The position numbers were made by a program, and so were the translations under genes. The notes under the pieces were generated by a model. That model was not told the origin of the DNA. It made no database searches and worked only from the letters and a program-made list of their open reading frames with translations. Below are positions 1 through 11,446 of a stretch of 64,000 nucleotides of DNA, one piece after another. The DNA is from Adiantum capillus-veneris (Eukaryota > Streptophyta > Polypodiopsida > Polypodiales > Pteridaceae). The stretch is taken from the NCBI GenBank assembly GCA_014529385.2, contig CM043958.1, positions 89,427,025 to 89,491,024 on the forward strand, in the 5' to 3' direction. Positions within the stretch are counted from its first letter, which is position 1. Each line of letters begins with the position of its first letter.

Positions 1-188
1 CCCACGGACTCTTGTACTTCGCACATAGATTAAGATAAAAGAAATACCAAAAGGGGCGCCAGTCTTTGGGGCCAATACCTCTTGGCACGGAACTACGCCG
101 GGCAGTGTCGTCTTTTGTAAATTGTTTTAGAATGAATCTTTGCTGTGTCGCGGTAGAATATTGACATGGGGTGTCCAAGTTTGTTACA
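1..188 (+). repeat. GY1 5' LTR, 3' part only
   Basis: It aligns along its length with 10771-10958 with scattered substitutions: gaaataccaaaaggggcgcc here against gaaataccgaaaggggcgcc there, and both end in gtccaagtttgttaca. The upstream LTR part is beyond the window edge. It should carry the end of R plus U5. Confidence 0.9.
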
Positions 189-189
189 G

Positions 190-201
190 TGGTATCAAAG
201 C
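190..201 (+). other. GY1 primer-binding site (initiator-Met tRNA)
   Basis: TGGTATCAAAGC begins two bases after the LTR end ttgttaca. It differs at one base from the plant consensus TGGTATCAGAGC, which is complementary to the 3' end of initiator tRNA-Met. It primes minus-strand cDNA synthesis. Confidence 0.85.
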
Positions 202-203
202 GC

Positions 204-343
204 GGCCGATTCCTCTTCTACCGGGAAATCTGATCCTTTTCTTGCGACACTTATTGATTCCAACGAGAATCACTCAACTTCTTCTCCATCTGCTAATGCG
301 GGAGGAGATCACGAAGAAGATTTTGATGACTTAACAGAGAAAG
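204..343 (+). pseudogene. GY1 gag, N-terminal piece
   Basis: An open frame downstream of the primer site encodes a Ser/Asp/Glu-rich stretch ending ...DDLTEKEY. It is cut at the palindromic insertion; the same reading appears to resume at 4263 with an Gln/Lys-rich stretch. No start codon is certain, because the only nearby ATG (166) lies inside the LTR. Assignment rests on position between primer site and the later gag core. Confidence 0.55.
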
Positions 344-348
344 AGTAC

Positions 349-3300
349 GGGCCATGTCACCAGGACGTGGCAATTGCTAACTCAAGTTATTGGTTTCTTT
401 CCGATGATTTTTTATTAATTTCTGGGACCCTCTTTTTGAAGTTGCAAAAGGTCGGACATTGTATGGCTAGTGTGAAACAATAGTTTCACCAGCAAATGGG
501 AACTTGGTCGGCACTGGAATTCCAGTAGTAAAAGGATGTCTAGGCTCGGTTCAAAGTCATTTAGGTCCCCTCGCCGCTATTAATAAGTTGGTGGATACTA
601 GGAAATTAACTCAATAGAGGCACAGTGTCTAGGTGGGGTCACCCAGAGAAAATCACCCGAGAACTGGGCTACATTGCATTTTTGGATGTGGTCCCAATGG
701 TGAAAGATGGTCAGGTGACGAGAGAGAGTCCAATGCAAGCATTTCCTAAAATTTAGGGAATTGTTATTTTGGGCCACGAAATCTTTTCGCATCATTACCT
801 CCATAATGACAAGGGGAACATTTTATTATTCTCTTGCAAAGTCAACTGATGCACCATTTGTGAGATTTTTAAGCGGGAAGTCCAATGCACGGAAATTGCA
901 TGCATGAGTGCCAAGTGGCACTTTTTGGCCAATTTACCACGTCTGGGAGAACAACACTCGTAACTGACTTTTTGGCGCACTTTTGAAGGCTGATTTACAA
1001 CCATTTCTCTGCATTTTTTAGCTTCCCATCACTCTACCTAGGACCAAGGAGCTCATTTACAACATTGGAAGGCATCAGATGCGTGTTTACAGGGCTGTTT
1101 TGCTACGTTTTTAACAACATGCAGGTTTTGGCAACCATGGAACTCTTCCCCTTTTGCGTCTATTTGTTCACAAATGCATTACAAGTCAAGCGCAAAAGAT
1201 GGGACACTCGATTTATGCTGGGGGGATGCTTCATTGAGAACCTGTCGTCACAGGTTAAAAGCTATTGTGTGCAAGCTTTTCCTCTCATGTACAGTGTAGT
1301 GCAAGAAGTGATGTCCTGCACACTCTACACTGCTCTCTCCCCCCCCTACGTGCAGTAACGTGATGCCCCACAAGAGGACTCTTCATTTGACCTATGTACA
1401 GTCGTGTGGTCTTATGCTTCTATGAAGAGGCAAGAGCCTCTTTGAGCAGGAACAGGTGTAGCTAACTGCTACTCCAAAAGCAGGCACCAGTGAGGGTGTT
1501 AACCTCACCTTACAGCTGCATTTTCAGCGTTGGTTATGCGCTGTTTTTGGACTGTTTTGCAGCAGTATGGAGCCAGAAGCATTGGGAACAGTGTCCCACT
1601 GCTAGAGGACAGTTCCGAGATTGTTTAGGGCTGAAAACAAGGTAAAAACCAGTAAATACAGCGAGCTGTAATTGTTGTTTTTTCGCTGAAAACAGAGGGT
1701 TTAAATCCTTGGAAGCATGGGGATTTGTTCAAGGCGAGTTTTGGGACTGTTATGCTGCCGAAATTTTGCCAGAATAGGTGTAATCTAGTTGGATACAAGC
1801 GAAGATCCCCAGGACTCTAGTTTTGTAACTTTACTCTCTAAAGGAATAAAGAAATACCGAAAGGGGCGCCAGTTTTTGGGGCCTACAGGTTGTCTACGTC
1901 TGCTCGGAGCATTCTAGCTTCCGAGCTGTGCGCTTTGAAGTGTTAATTCCATAGTTACCCGGAACGCGGAACAGGAACGGCGACGGGATCCCCTGCGGAA
2001 CGGGGGAACGGTGAGGGGTCCGGAATGGGAACGACGCGGAACGGGAGGCATAAAAACACCCAAATAATGCAATTTTAAGCTCTGTGTGATTGAATAATAG
2101 TAGTGTCAGAGTCCTTTGACTCTAATACTCACAAAAAACTTGATTTGAAGACCATTCAACCTTACTATGGCCAACGTGTGTCGTATAGACTTGAGAGCTT
2201 GAGGGGGGAGGGACGCGGAGAGAGAGAGAGAGAGAGAGAGAGCTTAAAAGTGGGAGACTCGACTCTTGGGAGAGCTTGAGAGAGAGGGGGAGAGGGAGAG
2301 AGCCTTGTCGACTCTGGAGTCTAAAGTCTAGACTAACAAGGCTAGAGCTTGAGAGTCAAGATTCGAGACTCGAGAGGGTAGAGCTTGAGCTTTGACCCTT
2401 GAAAGCTTGTGTGCAATGTGAAGGTAAGGGGTGGGGGGAAGGGCATTTAAGAAGGGGGAGCCTCACAAGATAAAGCTCAAAAATCTGAAAATCTGCCATT
2501 CCCAGCCGTTCCGGACCGTTCCGAGCCGTTCCAGTACCAAAACTCCCTGCGGAACGTCTGGCCGTTCCGGGTCGTTCCGGGCCATGAAACCCCTCCGGAA
2601 CGCTGTTCCGGCGTTCCCAGGCCACAGGGGGGCATTCCCTGGTAACTCTGGTTAATTCCCATTATAGGTTCCTTCTGCAAGGTTTCTCTTTGTGTTAAAC
2701 CTTAATGTAAAGTTTCGGGTGAAACCGGCCCGTAGGGCGGTAGGCGTTGGCTTTCACCCGAGATTCTTTACTTTAGACTCACACACAGAGCACTTTACAA
2801 AGAGAACCTGCGACGGGAATTAACACTTGAATACACACACGGCTCGGCAGCTAGAATGCTCCGAGTAGACGCCGACAACCTGTAGGCCCCAAAATTGGCG
2901 CCCCTTTCGGTATTTCTTTATTCTTTAGGAGGGTAAATTACAAGGTAAGGTCCTGGGAATCCTTCACGTGTATCCACCTAGATACCATTTGATTTGGCCA
3001 AATTTCGGCAACATAACGGCCCCAAAACTTGCGCGAAACCAATTCCCCTGCTGGAACTCGCTTGCACTGTCGTATACCCTCTGATTCCTGTCCAAAAACA
3101 GTAAATTCAGCACGCTGTATTTACTGGTTTTTGCCCTGTTTTCAGCCCCAAACAGTCCCCTAACTGTCCTTTGCCAATGGGACACGATTCCCAATGATCC
3201 TGGCGTCCGTATGGCTGAAAAACAGTGAAATTACAGCACATACACAGCGCTGATTTTGCACCTGTACGGTGAGGTTATGACCCTCACCAATGCCTGCTTT

Positions 3301-4257
3301 GGAGCAGCAGTTAGCTACCCCTGTTCCTGCTCAAGGAGGCTCTTGCCTCAGCACAAAAGCATGAACCCACACAACTGTACATCAGTCAAATGAGTAGCCC
3401 TCTTGTGGGGCATCACATAACTGCACGTAGGGGAGAGAGAGAGCAGTGTGTAGTGTGCAGGGCATCACTCCTAGCACCACACTGTACATAAGAGGGAAAG
3501 GAAGCACTCCATGGCTCTTAACCTGTGACAAATGCAAAAGGAGGCTCATCCCAGCTTAAAAATTCAGCGCCCATTTTTCTGGAAGAGGCAAGTCCCTGAA
3601 AATGTGACACTTGGCGCATTTACAAGCATTTTCCCGTTTCGGGTTCGCCGCTTAAAAATATCCCAACCGACGCGTCAGTTGACTTCGCGGCAGAGTTATA
3701 AAATGTTCCCCTAGTCATACCGGAGGTAATGACGCGAACACATTTCACGGCCCAAAATAGCAGTTCCCTAAATTTTAGGAGATGCTTCCGTTGGGCTCCC
3801 ACTGGTCTTCTGACCATCGATCCTCATTGGGACCGCATCCAAAAATGCAATGTGGCCCAACTGTCGGATACTTTTTGTTGGTAGTCCCACCTTGACTTTA
3901 CGCCTTAATTGAGTTCACTTCCTAGTATCCACCAACTTGCTAAGTGCGACGGGGGGACCTATATGATCTTGCTCTGAGCCTAGACATCCTCTTACCATAC
4001 GAATTCCAGTGCCGACCACTTCCTGTCTGCGGGTGAATCTACCGTTCACATTGGCCATGCAATGTCCGACCGTTTGCTACTTCAAAAAGAGGGTCTTAAA
4101 CAAATAAAATAAACCCCATTGGAAAGAAACCAACAACCAAGGTTAGCAGTTGCCACATCTCTATGACATGGTTAATAACTACCACGTCCTCGTGACATCG
4201 GGTGAAAGCCAAAGTCTAGTGCCCTATGGGCCGGTTTCAGGTCACCTCGGTCTACTC
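349..4257. mobile_element. Palindromic LTR-like element inserted in GY1 gag
   Basis: Two arms of about 1.5 kb are inverted copies of each other: 349-1949 plus 2651-2725 on the left, about 2750-4215 on the right. Paired landmarks include tgtcac with gacgtgg near each outer end, ggtcggacattg (440s) with its complement near 4060, and aataaagaaataccgaaag (1845) with its complement near 2915. Each arm looks like an LTR: it starts tgtcac and has an AATAAA site followed by the gaaataccgaaaggggcgcc motif seen in GY1. So this is two LTR-like units facing each other around a short centre (2726-2750), later hit by a MITE. The flanks AGTAC (344-348 and 4258-4262) are a candidate 5-bp target duplication. 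No coding capacity was recognised. Confidence 0.75.
1950..2650. mobile_element. hAT-type MITE 1 (701 bp), 8-bp TSD GTTAATTC
   Basis: Flanked by GTTAATTC at 1942-1949 and 2651-2658. The ends are CATAGTTACC and, on the other strand, CAGAGTTACC, which form a terminal inverted repeat. Both subterminal zones are packed with GGAACGG/CCGTTCC units. The interior has an AG tract (2219-2242) and gagtct-rich sequence resembling, in reverse, the 3' region of the hAT fragment at 35.8 kb. Non-coding. An 8-bp duplication is diagnostic for hAT elements. Confidence 0.85.
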
Positions 4258-4262
4258 AGTAC

Positions 4263-5706
4263 GAACTTCAAGAGATGGAACGTTGACAGCACGTTGACGA
4301 GTGCACAAAGCAGATGATAAAATTTGCGAAGGACCCTCAGTTTGCAAATTTTTTGTCTCAACAATCCATCGCAGAAGTGCACAACCGGTGGCAGAACACC
4401 ACAAAACCACCCATTAAAGCGGCAATCAAGAAACCTCCTTCTCCGAGGATGTTTACAAAGCAAGAATTATAGGAGGTGGTTCAGACACAGATCAATCCGC
4501 TTTTGGACGCGAACAATCAATCCAAAAATCAAGTAAAAAAGCGCAAGAAGGAGACTAACTACCCTGGTTATTTGGGCCGTCAATTTTCTTTTCCATCTGC
4601 AAGAAAGCAGAAGAAGCGAGTACGTTTTGAAGGACTACTTCTTCTTCTTCGTCTGACAGTTCTTCTAGTTCTTCTGACTTGAGCGAGGATGACAAAAAAG
4701 GCAAAAAGCGAAGCAAAAAGCAAAGCTTCAGAAAGGGCAAGAAAAAGGCAAAGAAACCCAGATTTCGCCCAGTTTCTGACAGTTCTAGAGAGGAGTCGTC
4801 CTCTAACAGTTCGGACTCCGATGACCATATGTTTTATGCAAAGAAGAAGCATTTTTACAGAGCCAACCAATATGACTTCCTCGAAGACAAAAGCAAGAAA
4901 GCAAAAGAATTCAAATAAGGTGGACAGTCGATTAAATTTGAATCCTTTTCTTGGTTCCGAGATGCTCCGAGGGCTTTGGCCTTCATTCAGCAGTTTGACA
5001 TAGCCTTCTCAAGAGGGCACTACTCAGAGCACTCCAAGATTAGGAGGGCTGCATCTTTTCCTGAAGGCAATGCTAGAACATGGTTGTCCACTCTTCTTTT
5101 TAGGAAGGAAGCTCCAGTTAAGTGGTTGAAATTCAAAAGGCTCTTTATATCTTCTTGGCTGACTGGGGAGTACGAACGGGATATACGAACCGCTTGAAAC
5201 CGTCTTCGGATGACCAAGGGAGATTCTTTGGACGCTTATAGCGAGAGATTTTGGGACTCTTTTCTACCAACCTCTTCATTTAAGTAGGTCTCTTTTAAGC
5301 AACAGATTGAGCGGTTTTGTTGCAAACTCCCTACAAAGATCCGAGACTACTGCTTGGAACAAAAGTTAAATTCTATTCAAGAATTAATGGGTCATGCGAA
5401 ACGGGGTTTCTCGAAACATTCAGGAGCTTTGACTTACCCCACCAATGAGATCTTGACTCAGAGAACCCCACAGACCTCCAACAATGAAAGTAGAAAGAGG
5501 AAGAGTTCCCAAGGAAAGAAGGATAAGGATACACGACCCCGGCTCACTCTTCGGGAGAGGGCCAATTACATCAAAGAAGGGAAGTGTTTTGATTGTGGGA
5601 AACATGGGCACATCTCTGCAAAGTGCCCCAAAAAGGCACAGCAAGAACAAACTGAAGACAGACCAAAGAGTTCGAGAGCAGCCAGGAACGTGGCAGAAAA
5701 GGCAAG
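4263..5706 (+). pseudogene. GY1 gag core and CCHC nucleocapsid, broken
   Basis: Gag resumes after the palindromic insertion. In order: a Gln/Asn-rich stretch, a very Lys/Ser/Asp-rich linker (about 4560-4920), the retrotransposon gag fold (about 4976-5400, with FIQQFD, FPEGNARTWLS and WLKFKRLFISSWL typical of Retrotrans_gag), and a nucleocapsid knuckle at 5585-5626 with spacing C-x2-C-x4-H-x4-C (CFDCGKHGHISAKC). Frames change at least twice and stops occur near 4470, 5197 and 5285. It would have formed the virus-like particle and bound the element's RNA. Confidence 0.85.
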
Positions 5707-6249
5707 ATGAAAGCAGGATTGGTATCAGATTGCATGGGTACTGACCCAAGCCTGATTGATGAAAGTACAGAACTTTGCCGAGCTTGGGGCAAAGTGAAAG
5801 ACCAAGAAGTCCTGATTTTCTTCGATGGAGGAGCCAAGGCCAACTTCATTTCACTTGAATTGGCGGCGCAGCTCGAGATTACACCCAACAGGATGGGACC
5901 ACCAGCAAAGGTAGTTCTAGCGGCACCCGGACGGGACATAGCCATTACACCTGTCATTGGCAAACTTCAGTTGCATTGTCAGGGGTATTTGGGGCACGAG
6001 GACTTTTACATAGCGGCACCCGGACGGGACATAGCCATTACACCTATCATTGGCAAACTTCAGTTGCATTGTCAGGGGTATTTGGGGCACGAGGACTTCT
6101 ACATAATGCCCTTGGAAGGTTGTGACGTCCTCCTAGGAGTCCCTTGGTACCATAAGAACAACGCCGTGGTCGATTATCGGGCAAAGAAAGCAACGTTGAC
6201 GAATGAAAAGTCTCTTTGTTTACTCGATCTACTTAAAAAAGTTAAATGA
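5707..6249 (+). pseudogene. GY1 aspartic protease with internal duplication
   Basis: About 180 codons are open. The catalytic loop reads FFDGGAKANFIS (near 5821), where the family has D-S/T-G-A, so the Ser/Thr after Asp is replaced by Gly. A second hallmark, DVLLGVPWY, is near residue 140 and matches the retropepsin ILG-type motif of gypsy elements. A 31-residue segment is repeated exactly in frame (5920-6105) between these motifs, which would add extra strands to the fold. It cleaves the polyprotein in intact elements; the copy is probably inactive. Confidence 0.8.
5920..6105 (+). repeat. 93-bp in-frame tandem duplication inside the GY1 protease
   Basis: Two copies, 5920-6012 and 6013-6105, each begin gcggcacccgg and end tacata. 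I see only two differences between them: g/a in cct-g/a-tcattgg and t/c in gactt-t/c-taca. The period is 31 codons, so the frame is kept. Confidence 0.95.
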
Positions 6250-6589
6250 TGAACACAGAACGAACATGTTTGAACTTGATAGAGAACGCCAAGATATTCT
6301 CCACACTCATGCCGATTGCTTCTCTGAGGGCCTGCCACGCGAGTTGCCCCCATCTCCACCTGAGGATCACACCATTGATTTGATACCTAGAAGCACACCA
6401 CCGAACCGTTTTAGCCGAGCCCAAGAGATTATGAACCAAGTGAAAGACCTAGAAAAGGGTCTTATCCAGCTGAATACTTCACCCTACTGCTCTCCGGTGT
6501 TGTGGGTTTTAAAGAAAGACGGATCTTGGAGAATGTGCATTGATTACAGAGCTCTCAATCAAATCACCATCAAGAACAGATTTCCGATT
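6250..6589 (+). pseudogene. GY1 reverse transcriptase, N-terminal part
   Basis: Encodes the start of gypsy [40 protein letters not shown], with the conserved KKDG-x-WR-x-C-x-DYR-x-LN signature. The frame overlaps the end of the protease frame by a shift. It is cut after FPIP by the solo LTR at 6595 and continues at 7358 with the RINDILDRLQG segment. Removing the LTR and one copy of its CCAAG duplication gives a continuous join. Confidence 0.88.
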
Positions 6590-6594
6590 CCAAG

Positions 6595-7352
<758 letters not shown>

Positions 7353-7357
7353 CCAAG

Positions 7358-8385
7358 GATCAATGATATTCTTGACCGACTTCAGGGATCCTCTTGTTTC
7401 AGCAGGATTGATTTGAAAAGCGGATATCATCAGATCCAAATCACGCCGGGAGATGTCTACAAGACAGCCTTTCGAACGAGCTTCGGTTTGTATGAACTTT
7501 TGGTGATGCCTTTTGGCCTTACCAATGCTCCATCGACTTTCAACCGAATGATGGATAGGATTTTCAGAGAGTATACATCATTTGTCGGCACTTTCTTTGA
7601 TGACATTATAGTCTTCTCCAAGGATGAAGCAGAACATAGACACCATCTGCTACAGGTCTTTCAAGCATTGCGAGATCACAAGTTAGTTATCAATGCCAAA
7701 AAGAGTGAATTTTTCTTGCCGGGGATGCACTTCTTGGGACACATCGTCTTAGCAACAGGAGTACAGATGGACCCGGCCAAGATCGAGACTATACGTGATT
7801 GGCCCGATTTGAAGAATGTTCATGAAGTTTAAAGCTTCTTGGGTTTTTGATCTTACTACCGGCGGTTCGTTCGAGAATTTGCAGAGGTAGCTTCCCCGTT
7901 GCACAATCTGACACAGACAGGAGTCCCTTTCTCGTGGGGACCCATAGAGGTGACTGCCTTTCAGACACTGAAAGAGAAATTGACTACTAGACCAGTATTG
8001 ACTTTGGCTGATTTGCAAAAGTCATTTGAAGTATATTGTGATGCTTGTGGTTGTAGTCTGGGAGCGGTCTTAATGCAAGAAGGCCATGTGATTGCCTATG
8101 AAAGCCGATTGTTTTCAAGGCCACAATTGACAACACAGATTATGAGAAAGAGCTTTTGGCAGCTATCCATGCTCTTACTCAGTGGCGACATTACCTACTT
8201 GGAGCCGACTTCACAGTCTTCACTAATCATCAGAATTTACGCTACTTCTTGTTACAGAAGCAGCTTTCGGAAAAGTTGATGCAGTGGGCTAACATCTTGT
8301 CACAGTTTCACTTCCAAATTGTCCATGTTCAGGGACAAAAGAACTTGGTGGCAGATGCTTTGTCTCGAAAGCCGCTAGTCTTGGC
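7358..8385 (+). pseudogene. GY1 reverse transcriptase (rest) and RNase H
   Basis: RT continues with SRIDLKSGYHQI, MPFGLTNAPSTFNRMMD and the polymerase active site FFDDIIVFSK (family YLDDILVFS), then HFLGHIV. The frame closes near 7831 at HEV*SFLG, a single stop. RNase H follows from about 7900 with FEVYCDACGCSLGAVLMQ, AYESRLFS, LGADFTVFTNHQNLRY and ADALSRKPL, after a frame change near 8150. The catalytic Asp residues visible in RT and RH are kept although the frame is not. Copies the element RNA into cDNA in intact relatives. Confidence 0.9.
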
Positions 8386-9685
8386 TATTTCCGCGATTCA
8401 TCACAAAAGCTTTGAGGACATGGTTGATCAGTACGCCACAAATCCCGATTTTTCTGACGTATTCACTCGAATACAGAATGGGGAGGTAATAGCGGGATAT
8501 TCCATTCGGAATGGCTACTTGATGAAGAGAACGATGTTGTGCGTTACACAGTCGTTGAGAGAAAAGGTTCTAACTGAGTGCCATTGTCCACCTTTTACGG
8601 GTTACCGCGGCATCGACACCACCTTGAGAGGTGTGGAGCGTTACTTCTTTTGGCCAAGACTCAAGAAGGATGTGGACGACTTTGTACGCAGTTGTTTAGT
8701 ATGCCAAAAGGTCAAGTTCGACAGGCATAAGGAACAGGGATTGTTACAGCCTTTACCCATTCCCACTCACCCATGGGAAAGTATTGCTATGGATTTTATT
8801 TTTTATTTCCCGAGACACAAAGTGGGCATGATGGCATTTGGACTGTCATCGACAGATTTAGCAAAAGCAAGCTCACTTCATTCCAATGAAGACAACAGTC
8901 AAGCCGGATCATTTAGAAAGACTGTTCATTGCACAAATTTTCAAACTACATGGTATGCCTGAGACACTAGTCTCCGACAGAGATCCCCGATTCACGAGAT
9001 TTGTTTTGGAGGACTATTTGGCACACGGTTGCAGTTCTCATCACCTTTCCACCCGCAGACAGATGGGCAATCTGAGATTGAAAATTCAATTGTTCTAGAT
9101 TTATTGAAGTCTTACACCTCTGATTAGAAGACTCAATGGGAAAAATATTTGCCTTTAGTGAAATTTGCCTACAACAACACAGTTCACTCTTTTGGCGGGA
9201 AAGGCGCCATTTGAGATCATTGAAGGTGCTCCGAAGGTTCCACCCTTACCACGAAAGATAAAATTTTTGAAGCCGACCAGTACACAAGGGACTTGGACAC
9301 TACATTTGCCAAGGTCCGGGAGGCTTTAGCGAAATCTCAAGAACGACACAAGAAGGCAAAAGATCAACACCGTCGCGATTTGAAATTAAAGGAAGACAAT
9401 TGGGTGCTTTTACGTTTTGAGAAGGCATACCTAAGAAAGAAAAAGGGAAAGGAGCGGCTTTTTCCAAAGCTTAGCATGAGGTATTATGGCCCTTTCCAGA
9501 TAAAAGAAAAGATAAATGATGTCTCCTTTAGACTGAAGCAGCCCGATACTTGGAAGATTCACAACGCTTTTCATATGAATCTATTGAAGCCTTTTAAAGG
9601 CGATGTGACTGATGATGGGGAGCTTGATGAGCAACCCGAAGTGGAGGAAAGTGAGGAGATCTCGTTCCAGAACAGATATTGGCAC
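8386..9685 (+). pseudogene. GY1 integrase, frameshifted
   Basis: The zinc-binding HHCC domain is visible at about 8575-8710 (TECHCPPF...CLVCQKVK). The catalytic core begins with WESIAMDFIF (first Asp), continues after a frame change to LVSDRDPRFT (second Asp), then the region of PQTDGQSE (third residue) is reached near 9055-9080 in another frame. About 9110-9290 is badly broken. The C-terminal part (9293-9685) is one open frame with the GPFQI-x-EKI-x-DVSFRL and HNAFHMNLLKPF motifs typical of gypsy integrase. Inserts cDNA into the host genome when functional. Confidence 0.88.
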
Positions 9686-9837
9686 ACAAGGACAAAAAGA
9701 TAAAAGGTAAAGTGATTAGGCGGTTCTTGGTTAAGTTCAAGAACTATCCTGCATTGGATGCGAAGTGGATAGAGGAGGACCTAGCAAATACTCCTCAGAT
9801 TTTGGAACTTTACCTTGAAGCATTCGGTTTAGCATAG
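9686..9837 (+). pseudogene. GY1 C-terminal chromodomain-like segment
   Basis: In the frame following integrase the DNA reads VIRRFLVKFKNYPALDAKWIEEDL and ends with LYLEAFG. The pattern YLVKWKGYP-x5-WEP of chromodomains is recognisable with substitutions (LVKFKNYP, KWIEEDL). Chromodomains at this place define chromoviruses and direct integration toward marked chromatin. It is separated from the integrase frame by a stop near 9703. Confidence 0.7.
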
Positions 9838-10428
9838 TCTACTCCGATAGAACCCCGACTTCAGCAAGGGTGAATCTAGTGCAATGAGTTTGCACAAGAG
9901 GGGAGTCACTCCGCTCCTTTGTCAACGGATTACCCCGATTTTGAATACAGTCACTGATGTCCCCTTTGGGTTTCAGGGTTATTAAAAGGCTGAGTAGTAT
10001 TCTGTTGTATGACTTTATAACTAGAATTCTCGAAAATGGAAATGATTGATTTGTACTTGACTTGTTTGAGTGCAGGAACTGAAAGACAAAATGACTGCAA
10101 GTCTCATAAATCTCTATAGACATGATTGCAATAAGAATTAGTTAATCGGGCATTTGTGAGGTTCGGAATGGATCTGGATGCGATTACTAAATTTGTTGCT
10201 GATTGATCATGGTCTGAGATTTGGAATGAATTTGTATGTGATTTGTCATGTGATGTCCTGTGATGTCAAGTGATGTCCTGTGATATGACTGTCGATTTGT
10301 ACAAGTGCTAGATGTGTTGTGTCTAGTGCGTCGGTACTAATAGTTAGTGTCTACTAAGACAGTTTATGGCCTCTGTTTGTTTTGCAGGCGTAATCGAGGG
10401 CGATTACAATTCTTTCAAGAGGGGGGTA
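9838..10428 (+). other. GY1 3' untranslated region and polypurine tract
   Basis: Non-coding stretch after the pol end. Around 10245-10290 short tgatgtcctg/tgatgtcaag units repeat. The last bases, ttctttcaagaggggggta, are the polypurine tract that primes plus-strand DNA; the same tract precedes the LTR at 24539. Confidence 0.75.
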
Positions 10429-10958
10429 TGTCACAAATTGGTGACGTGGCAGGCCCAACACACACTGGTGACGTGGCAACAGGTCCCAAAAAACGCGCCG
10501 GACAGGCTGACGTGGCAAGCCTTATGGACCTCCGCAATTTCTGCTGACATGCTGAGGTGGCAGTGTACGGATTTCCGGAAATTACGCTACTGCTTTTGGC
10601 TGGCTGAAATTACGCTGGCAAGCTTTTGGGACAGTTTGCTTTAATTTTGAGAAGCTTTTGAGTTTAAGAGATTTTTGAGTCTCTGCTTTTGGGCATCCCT
10701 TTTAAGAATAAATAAGTCTTTTGGGCCTCATTACTCAGAGCATCTGGACGCAGAGTCTTAGTGTGAGTTCCCGCGGACTCTTGTACTTTGCACACAGATT
10801 AATATAAAATGAAATACCGAAAGGGGCGCCAATCTTTGGGGCCAATACCTCTTGGCATGGAACTAGGCCAGGTCGTGTCGTCTTTTGTGAACTGTTTTAC
10901 AATGAATCTCTACTGTGTCGCGGTAGAATCTAGACGTGAGGTGTCCAAGTTTGTTACA
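10429..10958 (+). repeat. GY1 3' LTR (530 bp)
   Basis: Starts TGTCACAAATTGGTGACGTGG straight after the polypurine tract and ends gtccaagtttgttaca. AATATAAAATGAAATACCG near 10798 is the polyadenylation-side motif. Three gacgtggca-type units occur in its first 130 bp (10442, 10470, 10508), as in other LTRs here. Confidence 0.92.
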
Positions 10959-10963
10959 TCTAG

Positions 10964-11106
10964 GATCTCCTTGAGGTGTTCTAGCCCGCATTTAGGCACA
11001 CCTAAGGCCCTAGAATTACTAATTCTATTCTGATGTGCACACAACTAATTAAATAATTATTTTCTAGTAAATAAGTTAATTATTTACAAAGATTGATATT
11101 GTTACA
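10964..11106 (-). repeat. GY2 3' LTR, start only
   Basis: Read on the minus strand it starts TGTAACAATATC right after a purine-rich tract (ccaagagggt). About 55 bp (11050-11106) match 25265-25321 closely. It is cut at 10958 by GY1, so only about 140 bp are in the window. Confidence 0.6.
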
Positions 11107-11139
11107 ACCCTCTTGGTTCGAAACAATTGACCTCAACTA

Positions 11140-11446
11140 TAGAGCGTCAATATAACTGTGCAAGATGTCTGGGTAATCCTTGATATCTAACTCAGTCATC
11201 CACTTTGCATCTAAAGGGGTGTAATTCTTAAACTTGACTAAATACTTTCGATGTAATCTCTCGGACTTTAGTTGTCTCTCCAAGTAAAGTATTATCTCTT
11301 CTGTCTGAAGGATTTCCTCAGTCTCATCGACTTCTCGAGGATCTTCCTGTATTGGAGCAAGGGAGGAGAACCAACATATGGTCAGAGCAGACTTAGATAA
11401 AAAGCATTATGGATGCGCCAATGAGAAGGCAAATCCAATCTAAAAA
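11140..11446 (-). pseudogene. GY2 integrase C-terminus and chromodomain
   Basis: The minus strand reads KYLVKFKNYTPLDAKWMTELD followed by DYPDIL, a clear match to the GY1 tail and to the chromodomain pattern. The segment just upstream (11340-11446), which should carry the GPF-x-I and HPVFHVSLL-type motifs, is frameshifted and poorly preserved. Confidence 0.72.
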
